Of a stretch of DNA of 64,000 nucleotides, positions 19,167-28,844 are shown one piece after another (the stretch's first letter is position 1; the number at the start of each line of letters is the position of its first letter). Below the pieces are notes generated by a model. It was not told where the DNA came from and did no database searches. It worked only from the letters and a program-made list of their open reading frames with translations. This DNA is from Acinetobacter zhairuonensis (lineage in GTDB: Bacteria; Pseudomonadota; Gammaproteobacteria; Pseudomonadales; Moraxellaceae), in assembly GCF_022601715.1 (NCBI RefSeq), contig NZ_JAKVIM010000016.1, positions 1 to 64,000 on the forward strand. Reading direction: 5' to 3'. Both the position numbers and the translations under genes were made by a program.

Positions 19167-20555
19167 TTAAGGGGAGAGTTTTTCGAGCATTTGTCCTTTG
19201 GTTTCAATTGCAAACCAGAACGTCACTAGCCCACCAATTAATGCGACTACAGCCAAAACACTAAAAACATATTGGATGCCATAACCCGACACCACAAGTC
19301 CTACCATGAGTGGTCCAATTGCAGATCCTGCACGTAACCAAGCGGTGCTGAATCCTATACCCATTGCTCTCAATCTGGTCGGATAGAGTTCGGCAGCATA
19401 TAAGTACAAGGAGAAAGAAATGGTCTGTAAAATTGCATAGCTTAATGTCGCAAGAACAACAACTTCTGTAGCGGTTTTAGCACCCAGTATAGACAGACTC
19501 ATTAATGGAATAATGGCCAGAAAGAATGCCACAGTGTACCAAGGGCGACGTCCCACTTTATCAATCATTAACGCACAGATAATGGAGGCGATGACCCCAA
19601 CACCTGAAGTAATCCAGCCGTAACCTAAACTGGTTTGTAATGATAAACCGAAGTGCTGTTTATAAAGTGACGGCAGCCATGTCACCATTGCATTGTTCAC
19701 CATATAGACACAGAACCACATACCCCAAAGCGTGAATGTGCGTTTACGATAAATTCCTCTAAAGAGTTCACGCCAATCTGTTTTTGCCATAGATTGCGGA
19801 TTTATTTCCTTAACTTGAGGCTCTGGCAGATGTTTTCCACTTTTTAATGCCCCCTGTTCAAACAGGGTCACCACTCGGTCAGCTTCTTCAAAACGTCCTT
19901 TTGATGCTAACCACCGTGGAGATTCTTTTAAGAAAAATCGTAAAGGAATAACCAATAACGAAGGAATAAGCCCTACAATAAACATGACTTTCCAGCCATA
20001 AATAGGCATTAAGAAATAAGCTGCCATGCCTGCAAACATTAATCCTAAAGGAAATAAAACTTCGTACAATAAGAAAAATTTCCCTCGCTTCTCTGCCCCA
20101 ATAAACTCATTAATGTAAGCACTTGCAACGGGTACCTCGCCACCTGTCCCTACACCTTGCAAGAATCGGAAAACTAATAAAGATAGCCCGCTCCAAGCAA
20201 ATAAGCAGGCTATATCCATCGCAACAAAAAGTAGGATGGTAAATGAGAGAACTTTTAATCGACCGACCTTCTCAGCCAGTGATCCAAAGAAAACAGCACC
20301 GAATAATTGTCCAACATATCCAGCAGCAATAATTGCTCCTACATATGCTGGGGTTAAATGCCATTCACTAATCAATTGGGGTAAAGCGAAGGCAATTGCG
20401 AGCACAGTATAGGCATCAAAAAATGTCGCTATACCAATAGTGACACGCATAAACTGCAATCTGCGTGTCACAGGAATTCGTTCAAGTCTTGCAATAATTT
20501 CAGCATTTTTTTGTTGATGATGATGAATTAACTCCATATCCGCTAGATTTGTCAT
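19167..20555 (-). CDS. MFS transporter, metabolite:H+ symporter type
   Basis: This 462-residue inner-membrane carrier has twelve predicted helices. MFS signature pieces are FFGSLAEKVGRLKVL (loop 2-3), GEVPVASAYINEF and DKVGRRPWY (loop 8-9), and the central loop is long, as in sugar/aromatic-acid symporters. The start is the ATG at 20555 with AAGGAG eight bases before it; a TTG at 20573 in the same frame lies within that ribosome site. It lies between the lyase and porin genes on the same strand and is inferred to carry the substrate of the lyase into the cell. Confidence 0.9.
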   Translation of the reverse strand: MTNLADMELIHHHQQKNAEIIARLERIPVTRRLQFMRVTIGIATFFDAYTVLAIAFALPQLISEWHLTPAYVGAIIAAGYVGQLFGAVFFGSLAEKVGRLKVLSFTILLFVAMDIACLFAWSGLSLLVFRFLQGVGTGGEVPVASAYINEFIGAEKRGKFFLLYEVLFPLGLMFAGMAAYFLMPIYGWKVMFIVGLIPSLLVIPLRFFLKESPRWLASKGRFEEADRVVTLFEQGALKSGKHLPEPQVKEINPQSMAKTDWRELFRGIYRKRTFTLWGMWFCVYMVNNAMVTWLPSLYKQHFGLSLQTSLGYGWITSGVGVIASIICALMIDKVGRRPWYTVAFFLAIIPLMSLSILGAKTATEVVVLATLSYAILQTISFSLYLYAAELYPTRLRAMGIGFSTAWLRAGSAIGPLMVGLVVSGYGIQYVFSVLAVVALIGGLVTFWFAIETKGQMLEKLSP

Positions 20556-20725
20556 CCTCAATCTCCTTATCAACTACGTTCCTCGTAGTTTTTTTGTTTT
20601 CGTTGCAACTACCTGTCGCCAGTAATCTCGTACTTTTTAATTATTATTTTTAATTCATGTCCGAACTTTGCCCAGGCAGCGTACATGATAAAAGGGCCAA
20701 CGTAAAACGTTAGCCCTTATGTTAT

Positions 20726-21670
20726 TTAGGCAACCGCCTGTTTTTCATCCACCTTGCCAATACCTGCTAATCGCATCGCTTCATGAATTTCTTGCTCTGC
20801 CCCTTCCACTAGCGGTAATAATGGTGAACGTACAGTTGCATGATCTAAAATTCCTCGTGCAACCAAGGCATGTTTTAAGGCAACGGTTCCTTCCATATGT
20901 GAACCGCGATGGTAAACATTACGTGTTACAGGTAAAAGCTGATCATGAATCGCACGTGCTTTTGCATAGTCTTTTGCCTTACCAGCCTTAATCATTTCAA
21001 TTAAAAGCTCAGGTGCAATATTGCCATAGCCTACTAATGCACCATCGACATCAAACATGGTGTGTAATAGATATTCATCATGACAAGTGAGGATTTGCAG
21101 GTCAGGGCGTTCACGACGAATGATTGGGATTTCCACATCCCAGCGACGCATATTACGTACACCATTTTTCATTGCAAATACACCTGGTTGAGCAGAGATA
21201 TCTAATAAAGTATCTAAGTCATACGTGGCTTTTGTCGCATCAGGATATTGAAACAAAATTGAAGGTAAACCACTCTCTTCATAAATTGCTTTATATCGAT
21301 CTTGTGGTGCACCCTTTTGATAGCCAAAGCGCAGCCAACCATGTGATGGATAAATCAAACCTGCAGCAGCACCGGCTGCAACTGCGCGCTTGGCTTCTTG
21401 CGCAGCAACTTCAGTGCCTTCTAAGGTAATCCCTGCAATAACTGGAATTTTGTTATCTACAGATTTAACAAAACTTTCGATCACTTGTTGCTGTTCTTTT
21501 TGAGAGAGGAAAGTACCTTCCCCAGCATGTCCTAGAACAACTAAACCTTTCACTCCATCAATACTGCCAAGCCAAGAGCCTAGTCGCTGGATCGCAGCAT
21601 GGTCAACTGCACCATCACGAGTAAATGGAGTCACAGGGGCTGGTGTTAAACCACGTAAATCAATGCTCAT
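20726..21670 (-). CDS. DHDPS/N-acetylneuraminate lyase family protein
   Basis: This 314-residue TIM-barrel class I aldolase or dehydratase acts through a Schiff-base lysine. By alignment to DHDPS, Lys168 (in VFAMKNG) is the catalytic lysine and Tyr142 (FQYPD) the proton-relay tyrosine. The DHDPS signature GTTGE is replaced by GHAGE at residues 47-51, so it is not a lysine-biosynthetic DapA; a 2-oxo acid from a sugar acid or aromatic breakdown product is more likely. The start at 21670 has AAGGA at good distance. It heads an operon with an MFS carrier and a porin and is divergent from a LysR gene, a typical catabolic layout. Confidence 0.85.
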   Translation of the reverse strand: MSIDLRGLTPAPVTPFTRDGAVDHAAIQRLGSWLGSIDGVKGLVVLGHAGEGTFLSQKEQQQVIESFVKSVDNKIPVIAGITLEGTEVAAQEAKRAVAAGAAAGLIYPSHGWLRFGYQKGAPQDRYKAIYEESGLPSILFQYPDATKATYDLDTLLDISAQPGVFAMKNGVRNMRRWDVEIPIIRRERPDLQILTCHDEYLLHTMFDVDGALVGYGNIAPELLIEMIKAGKAKDYAKARAIHDQLLPVTRNVYHRGSHMEGTVALKHALVARGILDHATVRSPLLPLVEGAEQEIHEAMRLAGIGKVDEKQAVA

Positions 21671-21719
21671 CTTTTGCATCCTTGTATATAATCAAGTTAA
21701 AGTTATAAAATTAATATAA

Positions 21720-21737
21720 TTCAATACTTTAATTGAA
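21720..21737. promoter_or_regulatory. Inverted repeat, candidate LysR site
   Basis: TTCAAT, six bases, ATTGAA lies in the divergent region between the lyase operon and the LysR gene. This is a T-N-A type palindrome consistent with a LysR recognition site. Confidence 0.4.
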
Positions 21738-21801
21738 TTTAAAACTTTATGATTAAAGTATAGGATGTATCAAATTTTTCGAGAATCCGTTATTTTCTTA
21801 T

Positions 21802-21816
21802 TTCAGTTATACTGAA
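21802..21816. promoter_or_regulatory. Palindrome TTCAGT-TAT-ACTGAA, candidate LysR operator
   Basis: A perfect 6-bp inverted repeat with a 3-base centre fits the 15-bp T-N11-A LysR box. It lies 27 bases before the LysR start codon, where autorepression would act. Confidence 0.5.
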
Positions 21817-21842
21817 TTGGTATACCTTACAGGAGTGATCAG

Positions 21843-22775
21843 GTGAATTACACGCAATGGAAATTATTCTTAGATGCAAATGATTTAGGCAGCTTAAGTA
21901 AAGTGGCTCAGTTTTATAACACCAGCCAACCGCACATTAGTCGCCAATTACAAGAATTAGAAGATTTCTGTGGTGGACGATTATTTCACCGTACAGGTCG
22001 TGGGGTCACACTTACGGATTTAGGTGTATTTTTACTCCCCAAAATTCGCCATTGGGTCAAACTGACTGAACAATTACAAAATGATATTCACCATTCCAGT
22101 AAGAACTTAATAGGTAAAGTTCGAATTGGCAGTATTCCTTCTACTGCACATCCTTTACTTACAACCGTGAGTCATCGTCTTAAAAAGGAATATCCTCAAA
22201 TCGAACTTTCAGTTCGTGAAGGACAAGGTGTCTTATTAGAAAAATGGCTTGAAGAAGGATCTGTTGATTTATCTTTACACTATCGATTTAATTCATCTTC
22301 ACAAAATGGAGATTTATATTTAGCGGAAGTGGAAACTTATTTAGTCGGCAAAAAAGACGATCCTTTATTAAAAAATACCAGCATCGATTTCGCTCAGCTT
22401 GATGGTTTGCCTTTAGTTACTTTCTGCCGACCAAGTAGTTGGATCACACATTTAGAAAATATTGCACGCCAGAAACAAACGACGCTCAATATTGCATTTG
22501 AAGCGGATTCAATCAGTATGCAAATGCACCTGATTGAGAGTGGTAACTATTATGGAATTTTAAGCCCTCAAGCAATTAAAAATCATGCCCTAGATAAAAA
22601 ACTCACCGCAGTAAAAATTATTCAACCCAATATTAAGCGCTATTTATCATTATCCATGTCGCCACATACCTATTTGACCCCACCTTGCAGAAAAGTCATT
22701 GATATCATTAAAGATATATTAAAGTCAGATGATCTCGATTTTTCTAATATAAAAGATGATTCATTTAGTTACTAG
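21843..22775 (+). CDS. LysR-family transcriptional regulator
   Basis: This 310-residue DNA-binding regulator has an N-terminal winged helix-turn-helix (LSKVAQFYNTSQPHISRQLQ, about residues 18-37) and a periplasmic-binding-protein-like effector domain (about 90-300). It starts with GTG at 21843, with AGGAG upstream. It is divergently transcribed from the lyase-MFS-porin operon across 172 bases that contain two palindromes, and so most likely controls that operon in response to the transported compound. Confidence 0.9.
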   Translation: MNYTQWKLFLDANDLGSLSKVAQFYNTSQPHISRQLQELEDFCGGRLFHRTGRGVTLTDLGVFLLPKIRHWVKLTEQLQNDIHHSSKNLIGKVRIGSIPSTAHPLLTTVSHRLKKEYPQIELSVREGQGVLLEKWLEEGSVDLSLHYRFNSSSQNGDLYLAEVETYLVGKKDDPLLKNTSIDFAQLDGLPLVTFCRPSSWITHLENIARQKQTTLNIAFEADSISMQMHLIESGNYYGILSPQAIKNHALDKKLTAVKIIQPNIKRYLSLSMSPHTYLTPPCRKVIDIIKDILKSDDLDFSNIKDDSFSY

Positions 22776-22943
22776 AATGTCTTTAGTTTATAAAATAACG
22801 TGATGAAGGTGTCAGATTAATCTACACCTCATCTATTGATTTCATTTTTATCGGCAATGTCACACAATTTAAAAATTAGTTATCCCCCTTAACTACTCTA
22901 ATTTATAGCTCAGCACGGAAAACTAACTACTTCATTGTTTAAA
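22776..22943. other. Intergenic stretch with a weak hairpin
   Basis: An imperfect hairpin (GGTGT...AGATT-AATCT-ACACC, about 22808-22828) follows the LysR stop but has no T run. No gene is seen. Confidence 0.35.
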
Positions 22944-23075
22944 TTAATTAAGGACTGTTACACGTGCATGAATTTCATTCACCTGACTTTGAAAACTCCT
23001 TGCACGAAGCTGATCTATCAATAATCTAATGCAATCCATTTTGGTTTCCACTACACTTCATCAGAGATAGCATGA
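22944..23075 (-). mobile_element. Second IS5-family transposase tail, remnant
   Basis: The minus strand reads VETKMDCIRLLIDQLRAR, then SFQSQVNEIHARVTVLN and a stop at 22944-22946. It is the same transposase tail as at 269-475, but diverged. No terminal repeat or catalytic core remains. Confidence 0.6.
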
Positions 23076-23297
23076 CCATTTTTTCCATATCAGCATGTCC
23101 CGAATCTTCACCGAGTTTTTTATTTTGAAAATTATATTTATCAAAAAACTTAAAGATTAAAATTCACCCACCAAAACCAGTTTAAACTCACTTTTATTGG
23201 AATATATTTTTTCATTACTGTTAAAATTAAAAATCATGAGAGTTTTACTATCTTTCATAGCTCTATCAATCAGGGATGATTAGCGAATAAATTCATT

Positions 23298-24227
23298 ATG
23301 GAAATCAAACAAATAAAATATTTTTTGACCGTTGTTGAAGCTGGCAGTATTGGTAAGGCAGCTCAAAAACTAGATGTCGGTGCTTCGGCTATTAGCCAGC
23401 AAATTAGTAAACTGGAACAAGAACTTAGCATTCGTTTATTACAACGTAATGCCTTTGGCGTTACACCTACACCCGCGGGTTTGGCTTTTTTAAAACACTC
23501 GCAGTTAATTCTAAGACAAATCAACTTTGCTGTAGATGCCGCTCATTCAGCCAGACTTTCTGGACATGTCAGTCTTGGTTTTCCACCCACCATTATGGCT
23601 TTACTCGGCATACCCTTAATGAAATTAATGTCTGAGCGCTATCCTGACATTCGTCTTGAAATTGTGGAAACACTATCGGGTAACCTAATACAGTCCATCA
23701 ATGCACGTCAGCTTGATCTCGCAATTATTTTTACCAATGAAATTGATAAACAGTGGTCTATAGAGCCATTGGTTCGAGAACAAATGTATTTAATGGCTCG
23801 AAAAGAAGTACTGGAAGAATATGGTCTTGCAGAATGCATCAAGAGTGGCATCATCCAGTCACAACAAATTGGAGACATTCCTTTAGTTCTGCCACGTCAG
23901 CGACACAGCTTAAGAAAACTCTTAGAACATAAGATTGGGCAACTAAATGTCGTCTATGAAATTGATGGTCTGCGTTTGCTTATGGATAGTCTCATCCATC
24001 TAGACCTTGCAAGCGTTCGACCAGGAAGTGCTTGCCTGCCAGAATACCAGCCTCAATTAGAATTACTTAAAGTCGTTGAGCCAGAAATTGAACGTATTAA
24101 TTATCTTGTTAGCCTCGCGGAAGAGGAATTATCTCCTGCTGCATTAGCCGCAAAATCAGCAATACGCGCTTGTGTAAGAGAACTTATACAAAATCAAAGC
24201 TGGCCTTGCGCTGAAAATATTTTTTAG
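23298..24227 (+). CDS. LysR-family regulator, TcuR-like paralogue
   Basis: This 309-residue LysR regulator has its helix-turn-helix at about residues 18-37 (IGKAAQKLDVGASAISQQIS). It is strikingly similar along its whole length to the regulator at 35682-36614, for example GKAAQKLDVG, PTPxGLAF, RYPDI, SLAEEELSPAxLAxK and the PGSA segment, so the two are paralogues. Next on the same strand come the tricarboxylate-type MFS carrier and a periplasmic protein. I infer that it controls these in response to tricarballylate, citrate or aconitate. Confidence 0.9.
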   Translation: MEIKQIKYFLTVVEAGSIGKAAQKLDVGASAISQQISKLEQELSIRLLQRNAFGVTPTPAGLAFLKHSQLILRQINFAVDAAHSARLSGHVSLGFPPTIMALLGIPLMKLMSERYPDIRLEIVETLSGNLIQSINARQLDLAIIFTNEIDKQWSIEPLVREQMYLMARKEVLEEYGLAECIKSGIIQSQQIGDIPLVLPRQRHSLRKLLEHKIGQLNVVYEIDGLRLLMDSLIHLDLASVRPGSACLPEYQPQLELLKVVEPEIERINYLVSLAEEELSPAALAAKSAIRACVRELIQNQSWPCAENIF

Positions 24228-24510
24228 ACAACCATTAATTTTATTAAATACCCACTTAACGTTGTCCTCTCTCCTACTCCTGCTTTTTAGGATTACATTT
24301 TGCACCGAATGATAGATGAGTTTTCATTTATCAAATTGTAAAGTGTAGTCAAAACATGAAACAAGGCTTCACGATTTGTATGAGGGTTGCTTTTAAATCT
24401 TTACTCTAGCCCATGCGTAATTTCGCTCGGGCTTTTACAAAAGTTTTAGAAAAAGTATCCAAATTGAAGATTGTGAATGTTTCCATGTTGTAAGGCCAAG
24501 GAGGTCTCCA

Positions 24511-25821
24511 ATGGATAGCGTAAATAATCGTACAGCCACTTTCAAAAAAATATTAAATGTAACCAGTGGCAACTTTTTAGAGCAGTACGATTTTTTTCTT
24601 TTTGGTTTCTATGCCACTTATATTGCAGCAAAATTTTTCCACTCAGAAAATGAATATGTCTCTTTAATGATGACATTTACCGTATTCGCTGCTGGTTTTC
24701 TGATGCGCCCTTTAGGCGCAATTTTTCTGGGTGCTTATGTCGATAAAGTTGGTCGCCGTAAAGGTTTAATTGTGACACTCAGTCTAATGGCTATGGGAAC
24801 TGTCTTAATTACCTTTGTTCCAGGCTATGAAACTATAGGCATAATTGCTCCAATTTTGGTGGTAATTGGACGTCTGTTACAAGGCTTCTCGGCAGGTGTT
24901 GAGTCTGGTGGTGTCTCTATTTACTTGGCTGAAATTTCTACCGATAAAAACCGTGGATTTATTACCAGTTGGCAGTCTGGCAGCCAGCAAATCGCGGTTG
25001 TGTTTGCTGCATCACTTGGTTATTGGCTAAATACTGTTTTAACGAATGCTCAAGTCGGTGAATGGGGTTGGCGTATTCCGTTTCTGATTGGCTGTTTAAT
25101 TATTCCATTAATCTTTTTATTCCGTCGTACCTTAGAGGAAACAGAGGACTTCAAAGCGCAAAAAACGCATCCGTCTTCAAAAGAAATTTTCAACACACTG
25201 GTTAGCAACTGGCGTATTGTCCTTGCTGGCATGATGTTGAGTGCCATGACCACAACCACATTCTACTTCATTACTGTTTACACCACTGTATATGCCAAAC
25301 GTACATTAGAAATGTCCGTGACTGACACCCTTTTAGCCACTGTGTTTGTAGGTCTATCCAATTTCTTCTGGTTACCAATGGGTGGCTTGCTTTCAGACAA
25401 GATTGGTCGTAAACCCGTTTTAGTCGGCATTACTACGCTCGCCATTTTTACAACGTATCCAGTTTTGAGCTGGTTAGTGAGTGACATTAGCTTCACGAAC
25501 CTTCTGATTACACTTGCTTACTTCTCATTCTTCTTTGGTATGTATAACGGCACCATGGTTGCTACGCTTGCCGAAGTCATGCCAAAACGCGTACGTACTG
25601 TCGGTTTCTCTTTAGCTTTCAGCCTTGCAGCAGCTATTTTTGGCGGTATGACGCCTATGGCTTGTACTTTCCTTGTCGAAAATACTGGGAATGCAAGTAC
25701 ACCTGCTTTCTGGCTGATGTTAGCCGCTGTATGTAGCTTAATTTCAAGTTTATATCTATGTCGCGGTTCTAAACAAAACACGTCTGATCCAGTCATTGAG
25801 CCAGCAAAAATAAACGCTTAA
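24511..25821 (+). CDS. MFS citrate/tricarballylate:H+ symporter (CitA/TcuC-like)
   Basis: This 436-residue inner-membrane carrier of the metabolite:H+ symporter family has twelve predicted helices. Diagnostic pieces are [21 protein letters not shown] in helix 1, [14 protein letters not shown] in loop 2-3, [14 protein letters not shown] in helix 4 and [10 protein letters not shown] in loop 8-9, all typical of citrate (CitA) and tricarballylate (TcuC) carriers. AAGGAGG precedes the ATG. The neighbours (TcuR-like regulator, candidate aconitate isomerase, and TcuAB and TctABC across the island) support a tricarboxylate substrate; which one is inference. Confidence 0.9.
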   Translation: MDSVNNRTATFKKILNVTSGNFLEQYDFFLFGFYATYIAAKFFHSENEYVSLMMTFTVFAAGFLMRPLGAIFLGAYVDKVGRRKGLIVTLSLMAMGTVLITFVPGYETIGIIAPILVVIGRLLQGFSAGVESGGVSIYLAEISTDKNRGFITSWQSGSQQIAVVFAASLGYWLNTVLTNAQVGEWGWRIPFLIGCLIIPLIFLFRRTLEETEDFKAQKTHPSSKEIFNTLVSNWRIVLAGMMLSAMTTTTFYFITVYTTVYAKRTLEMSVTDTLLATVFVGLSNFFWLPMGGLLSDKIGRKPVLVGITTLAIFTTYPVLSWLVSDISFTNLLITLAYFSFFFGMYNGTMVATLAEVMPKRVRTVGFSLAFSLAAAIFGGMTPMACTFLVENTGNASTPAFWLMLAAVCSLISSLYLCRGSKQNTSDPVIEPAKINA

Positions 25822-25920
25822 CCCCTGCTATACCCCATCTTTAGTTTTAATAAAATGCACAGTACGGTTAATCTTGGATTTCCGTACTGTGCTCTCTTGC
25901 AATAAAAAATGAGGCACAAC

Positions 25921-26715
25921 ATGAAAAAAATCTCTGTATTAAAATCAATCTTCTTTGCCAGTGCAGGTCTAGTATCTTCATTCACCAATGCAGATACCCT
26001 AGAAGTTATTAGCTCTGGTGGTTTTTATTCATCCATGGAAAAACTGATTCCTGTTTTTGAACAACAAACAGGTCATACGGTTCATCTTTCATCAGGTTCT
26101 TCGATGGGTGCATCACCAACCGCAATCCCCAACAGACTCGATCGTGGAGAGCGTTTTGATGTTGTGGTTCTTGCCGCGCCTGAACTCAATAAACTAGCAG
26201 ATAAAGGTTTCGTAGAACCAAATTCACAACGAGATTTAGTTAAATCTAGTATTGGTATGGCGATTCCTAAAGGTGCTAAAAAACCAGATATTAGCACTGC
26301 GGAAAAATTCGAAAAAGTTTTGTTGAATGCCAAACATATTGGTTACTCAGCCAGTGCAAGTGGTACACATCTTGAAAAAAATGTCTTCCCAAGTTTCCCA
26401 CCAGTTGAATATAAAGTCATTTCTAGTAAAGCTGAAAAAGTGGTTGGCGATCGTGTTGCTAAACGTATTGCCGAAGGACAATTTGATGTTGGATTCCAGC
26501 AAATTAGCGAAATCAAACCATTTACAGGTAAATATGGACAAGTTGAGCTAGTTGGACCTATTCCTGCTCCTTATCAAAAAGTCACCATTTTTTCCGCAGG
26601 TATTGGCAAAAACACTAGCTATGAAAAAGCGGCTAATGAATTGATTCAATTTGTGAAATCACCACAAGCGACACAAATTATTGAAGAGCAAGGTCTAGAA
26701 CAGATCAAACAATAA
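25921..26715 (+). CDS. Periplasmic binding-protein-fold protein; possible aconitate isomerase
   Basis: This 264-residue exported protein has a signal peptide ending near FTNA (residue 24), then a ModA-like type 2 periplasmic-binding fold (LEVISSGGFYSSMEKLIPVF; GSSMGASPTAIP; FDVVVLAAPE). The start is the ATG at 25921, with GAGG seven bases before it; an ATG at 25909 is in frame but worse placed. No ABC permease or ATPase is nearby, so it is probably not a transporter subunit. As I recall the literature, bacterial aconitate isomerase is a periplasmic enzyme of this fold, and the tricarboxylate carrier directly upstream fits trans- to cis-aconitate conversion. The alternative is an orphan oxyanion-binding protein. 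Confidence 0.8.
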   Translation: MKKISVLKSIFFASAGLVSSFTNADTLEVISSGGFYSSMEKLIPVFEQQTGHTVHLSSGSSMGASPTAIPNRLDRGERFDVVVLAAPELNKLADKGFVEPNSQRDLVKSSIGMAIPKGAKKPDISTAEKFEKVLLNAKHIGYSASASGTHLEKNVFPSFPPVEYKVISSKAEKVVGDRVAKRIAEGQFDVGFQQISEIKPFTGKYGQVELVGPIPAPYQKVTIFSAGIGKNTSYEKAANELIQFVKSPQATQIIEEQGLEQIKQ

Positions 26716-26727
26716 AAAGGCTGTATG

Positions 26728-26760
26728 AGGCAACATCTAAACAAGATGTTGCCTTTTTTT
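26728..26760 (+). terminator. Terminator after the periplasmic protein gene
   Basis: A perfect 11-bp stem, AGGCAACATCT (26728-26738) with AGATGTTGCCT (26744-26754), has a 5-base loop and ends in a run of T. Confidence 0.92.
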
Positions 26761-27485
26761 ATTCGTTATTTATTCACTCTAATACTAAATCAGAAATTCA
26801 AAATTAGTCCCAAAAACTTCTATATATTCTCGGCAATACACCCCTAACCCTGTTTCCATTTCCTACAGTCCCCTATTTTCACTTGTTTTGCTTATCTGAG
26901 ATCACTTGATCAAGTTTTCACTCTGTAATTGATTCAGTTATAAACCCTCCCAATAACAGTATTTTCTGCTCAATGCAGCTTCATTGTTATGTATTCTTAT
27001 AAACTGAAACTAAGTGTTTACCCGAATATTTAAGGATGTATCGTTATTGGATGACCAACCGATTTTGAATAGCCCCCCAAAAATTTCAGACAATAGACTG
27101 CTCTTATTAGGGATTTTTCATAAAAAATTAAATTGAATAGAAAGAGTTTTCTATTTTTTAATAGGGTAAGACTTGTATTCAAAGATATTTTCTTATCCTA
27201 GCTTTTGAAAATGGAAAAAGAACTTTCAATCTGAATTTGGCTATCGGTCATTGAGTGGCGCATTAGGGATTGATGCAAGAGGGCTATGAATTGACCTGTT
27301 ATTCTTCTAAAAATATCCGATAGGTATTAGGCGACTATTTGCTGCTAAATTACTTTACGCTCCAGACGTAAAATAGAAAAGCTCAAGCAATGTCAGATGA
27401 ATAGCATTACTTGAGCCGATGATTTAATTGAACGGACTATGCAAACAATCAGAAAAGTGAATATCCGCAAAGTATCAATCCTGTT
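26761..27485. other. 725-bp stretch without a recognisable gene
   Basis: Every frame is interrupted. On the plus strand about 27225-27375 reads in short open pieces (GYRSLSGALGIDARGL, RRLFAAKLLYAPDVK) separated by stops, which suggests a decayed gene, but I do not recognise the family. Confidence 0.4.
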
Positions 27486-28739
27486 CTAGAATTCATATTT
27501 CGCCATCATTTCTATACGATTATCTTTACCAATTCGATCATTCACGGTATTACGTTCACCATAGACATACTCCACCCCAAAAGTTAAAGGTTTAGTGGGT
27601 TTGAACATCATATTCACCCAGCCCTGTTGTAACTTCTCATTGGCATCTTTCGTAATACGGTCTTTATCAGCATAGATCAAAGTACCATAGCCGAGAGTAC
27701 TTCTCAGCTTTTGATTAAATTGATAGGTGAGGCCCATTTGAAAGGCATCAAAATCAATTAATTCGATGTCATCGCCATTTTGGATATAACGACGGTTATC
27801 TGAACTTGCCAAAAGTAATTTATTGTCTCCAGAAACATGCGAATAGTTCGTATTGAATAATAAGGATGGCGTGATTTTATAACGAAGCCCGAGTGCTGCT
27901 CCCCAACCCAATTCTGTTTCATCATTTTCACTACGTAAGCGTACTTCTTGCAACAGACCGCGTGCAGTCATTACACCTTTACCTGTGGCAAATTCATGTT
28001 TAACTTTACCTGCCAGTAAGGGCAAACGGTTCTCATCATTGCCTTTTTCTAAGCTTAAGAAATACATGGTGAGCGGACTGATGGGTTGCGAGTAACGTAC
28101 CATTGGGTTACGCGTTGTACCACCACCTAAAGCAGTATTTGAATCGAGCATTTCTGGCGCTGTTTCTGCTGAAAGAAAGTTAGATGTCGTTTGACCAATC
28201 AACCAACGATCATAATTCAAATAAACATGGCGTAAGCGTGCTGTATCTTTGTTCTCTCCCCCACGAAAATCTATTTCAATTTTGCCTTTTAATGTTTGGT
28301 CAGCTAAAGGGGTGGTAAAATCTAAACCTATACGTGTGGCATTTACTGTCGAATCCAAACGATCTTCAGTGGCATTTTTACTCGGATCCCCTTCTAGCAC
28401 CACAGTATTAATACGGTTAAACATACCTTTCGCACCTTCAATCTGGTATGCAGCATCAGCACGAACAAATCCATATAAATTTACATCAGTACCCGATTTG
28501 GTTTGCCACTTGGTGATAGCTTGAGGATTTTTTTCAACGGGTTTGGTTGCAGTGGTTTCTACTACGGGTGTGCTGTTGAGGGTGGTGACAGATTTCGCTT
28601 GCTGAGCCTGAAGCATTTGTCGAAGCTCATTCACTTCAGCACGCAATTGTTCAATTTCACTGCTCTGATTGGCATGTGTAAATGTGGTGATCGTGGTCAA
28701 ACTCGCGATGAGCGCTATCTTAGATGTGTTAAATTTCAT
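27486..28739 (-). CDS. dcaP: DcaP-type outer-membrane porin
   Basis: This trimeric outer-membrane porin is of the Acinetobacter DcaP family, which favours dicarboxylates and other anions. The 417 residues have a signal peptide ending near FTHA and then a short coiled coil (EIEQLRAEVNELRQMLQAQQ), a DcaP hallmark. A barrel follows that opens with VNLYGFVRADAAY and ends in MAKYEF. I chose the ATG at 28739 (MKFNTSK), which gives a proper signal peptide; an in-frame ATG at 28781 adds 14 residues. It is the last gene of the tcuR-to-porin run on this strand and probably lets tricarboxylates through the outer membrane. Confidence 0.9.
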   Translation of the reverse strand: MKFNTSKIALIASLTTITTFTHANQSSEIEQLRAEVNELRQMLQAQQAKSVTTLNSTPVVETTATKPVEKNPQAITKWQTKSGTDVNLYGFVRADAAYQIEGAKGMFNRINTVVLEGDPSKNATEDRLDSTVNATRIGLDFTTPLADQTLKGKIEIDFRGGENKDTARLRHVYLNYDRWLIGQTTSNFLSAETAPEMLDSNTALGGGTTRNPMVRYSQPISPLTMYFLSLEKGNDENRLPLLAGKVKHEFATGKGVMTARGLLQEVRLRSENDETELGWGAALGLRYKITPSLLFNTNYSHVSGDNKLLLASSDNRRYIQNGDDIELIDFDAFQMGLTYQFNQKLRSTLGYGTLIYADKDRITKDANEKLQQGWVNMMFKPTKPLTFGVEYVYGERNTVNDRIGKDNRIEMMAKYEF

Positions 28740-28844
28740 TTTGCATTCCATGTATTTTATTTCAATAAATATGTTGTTCATCCATTTACAAAAACTGTAG
28801 GTATAGTTCCCCCTAAATGAGCCTGTTCAGCTGCTTAGAACATC

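Noticed and set aside
27225..27375. Remains of a ProQ-like or transposase gene
   Set aside because: Short open pieces only, and I could not match them with confidence to any family.
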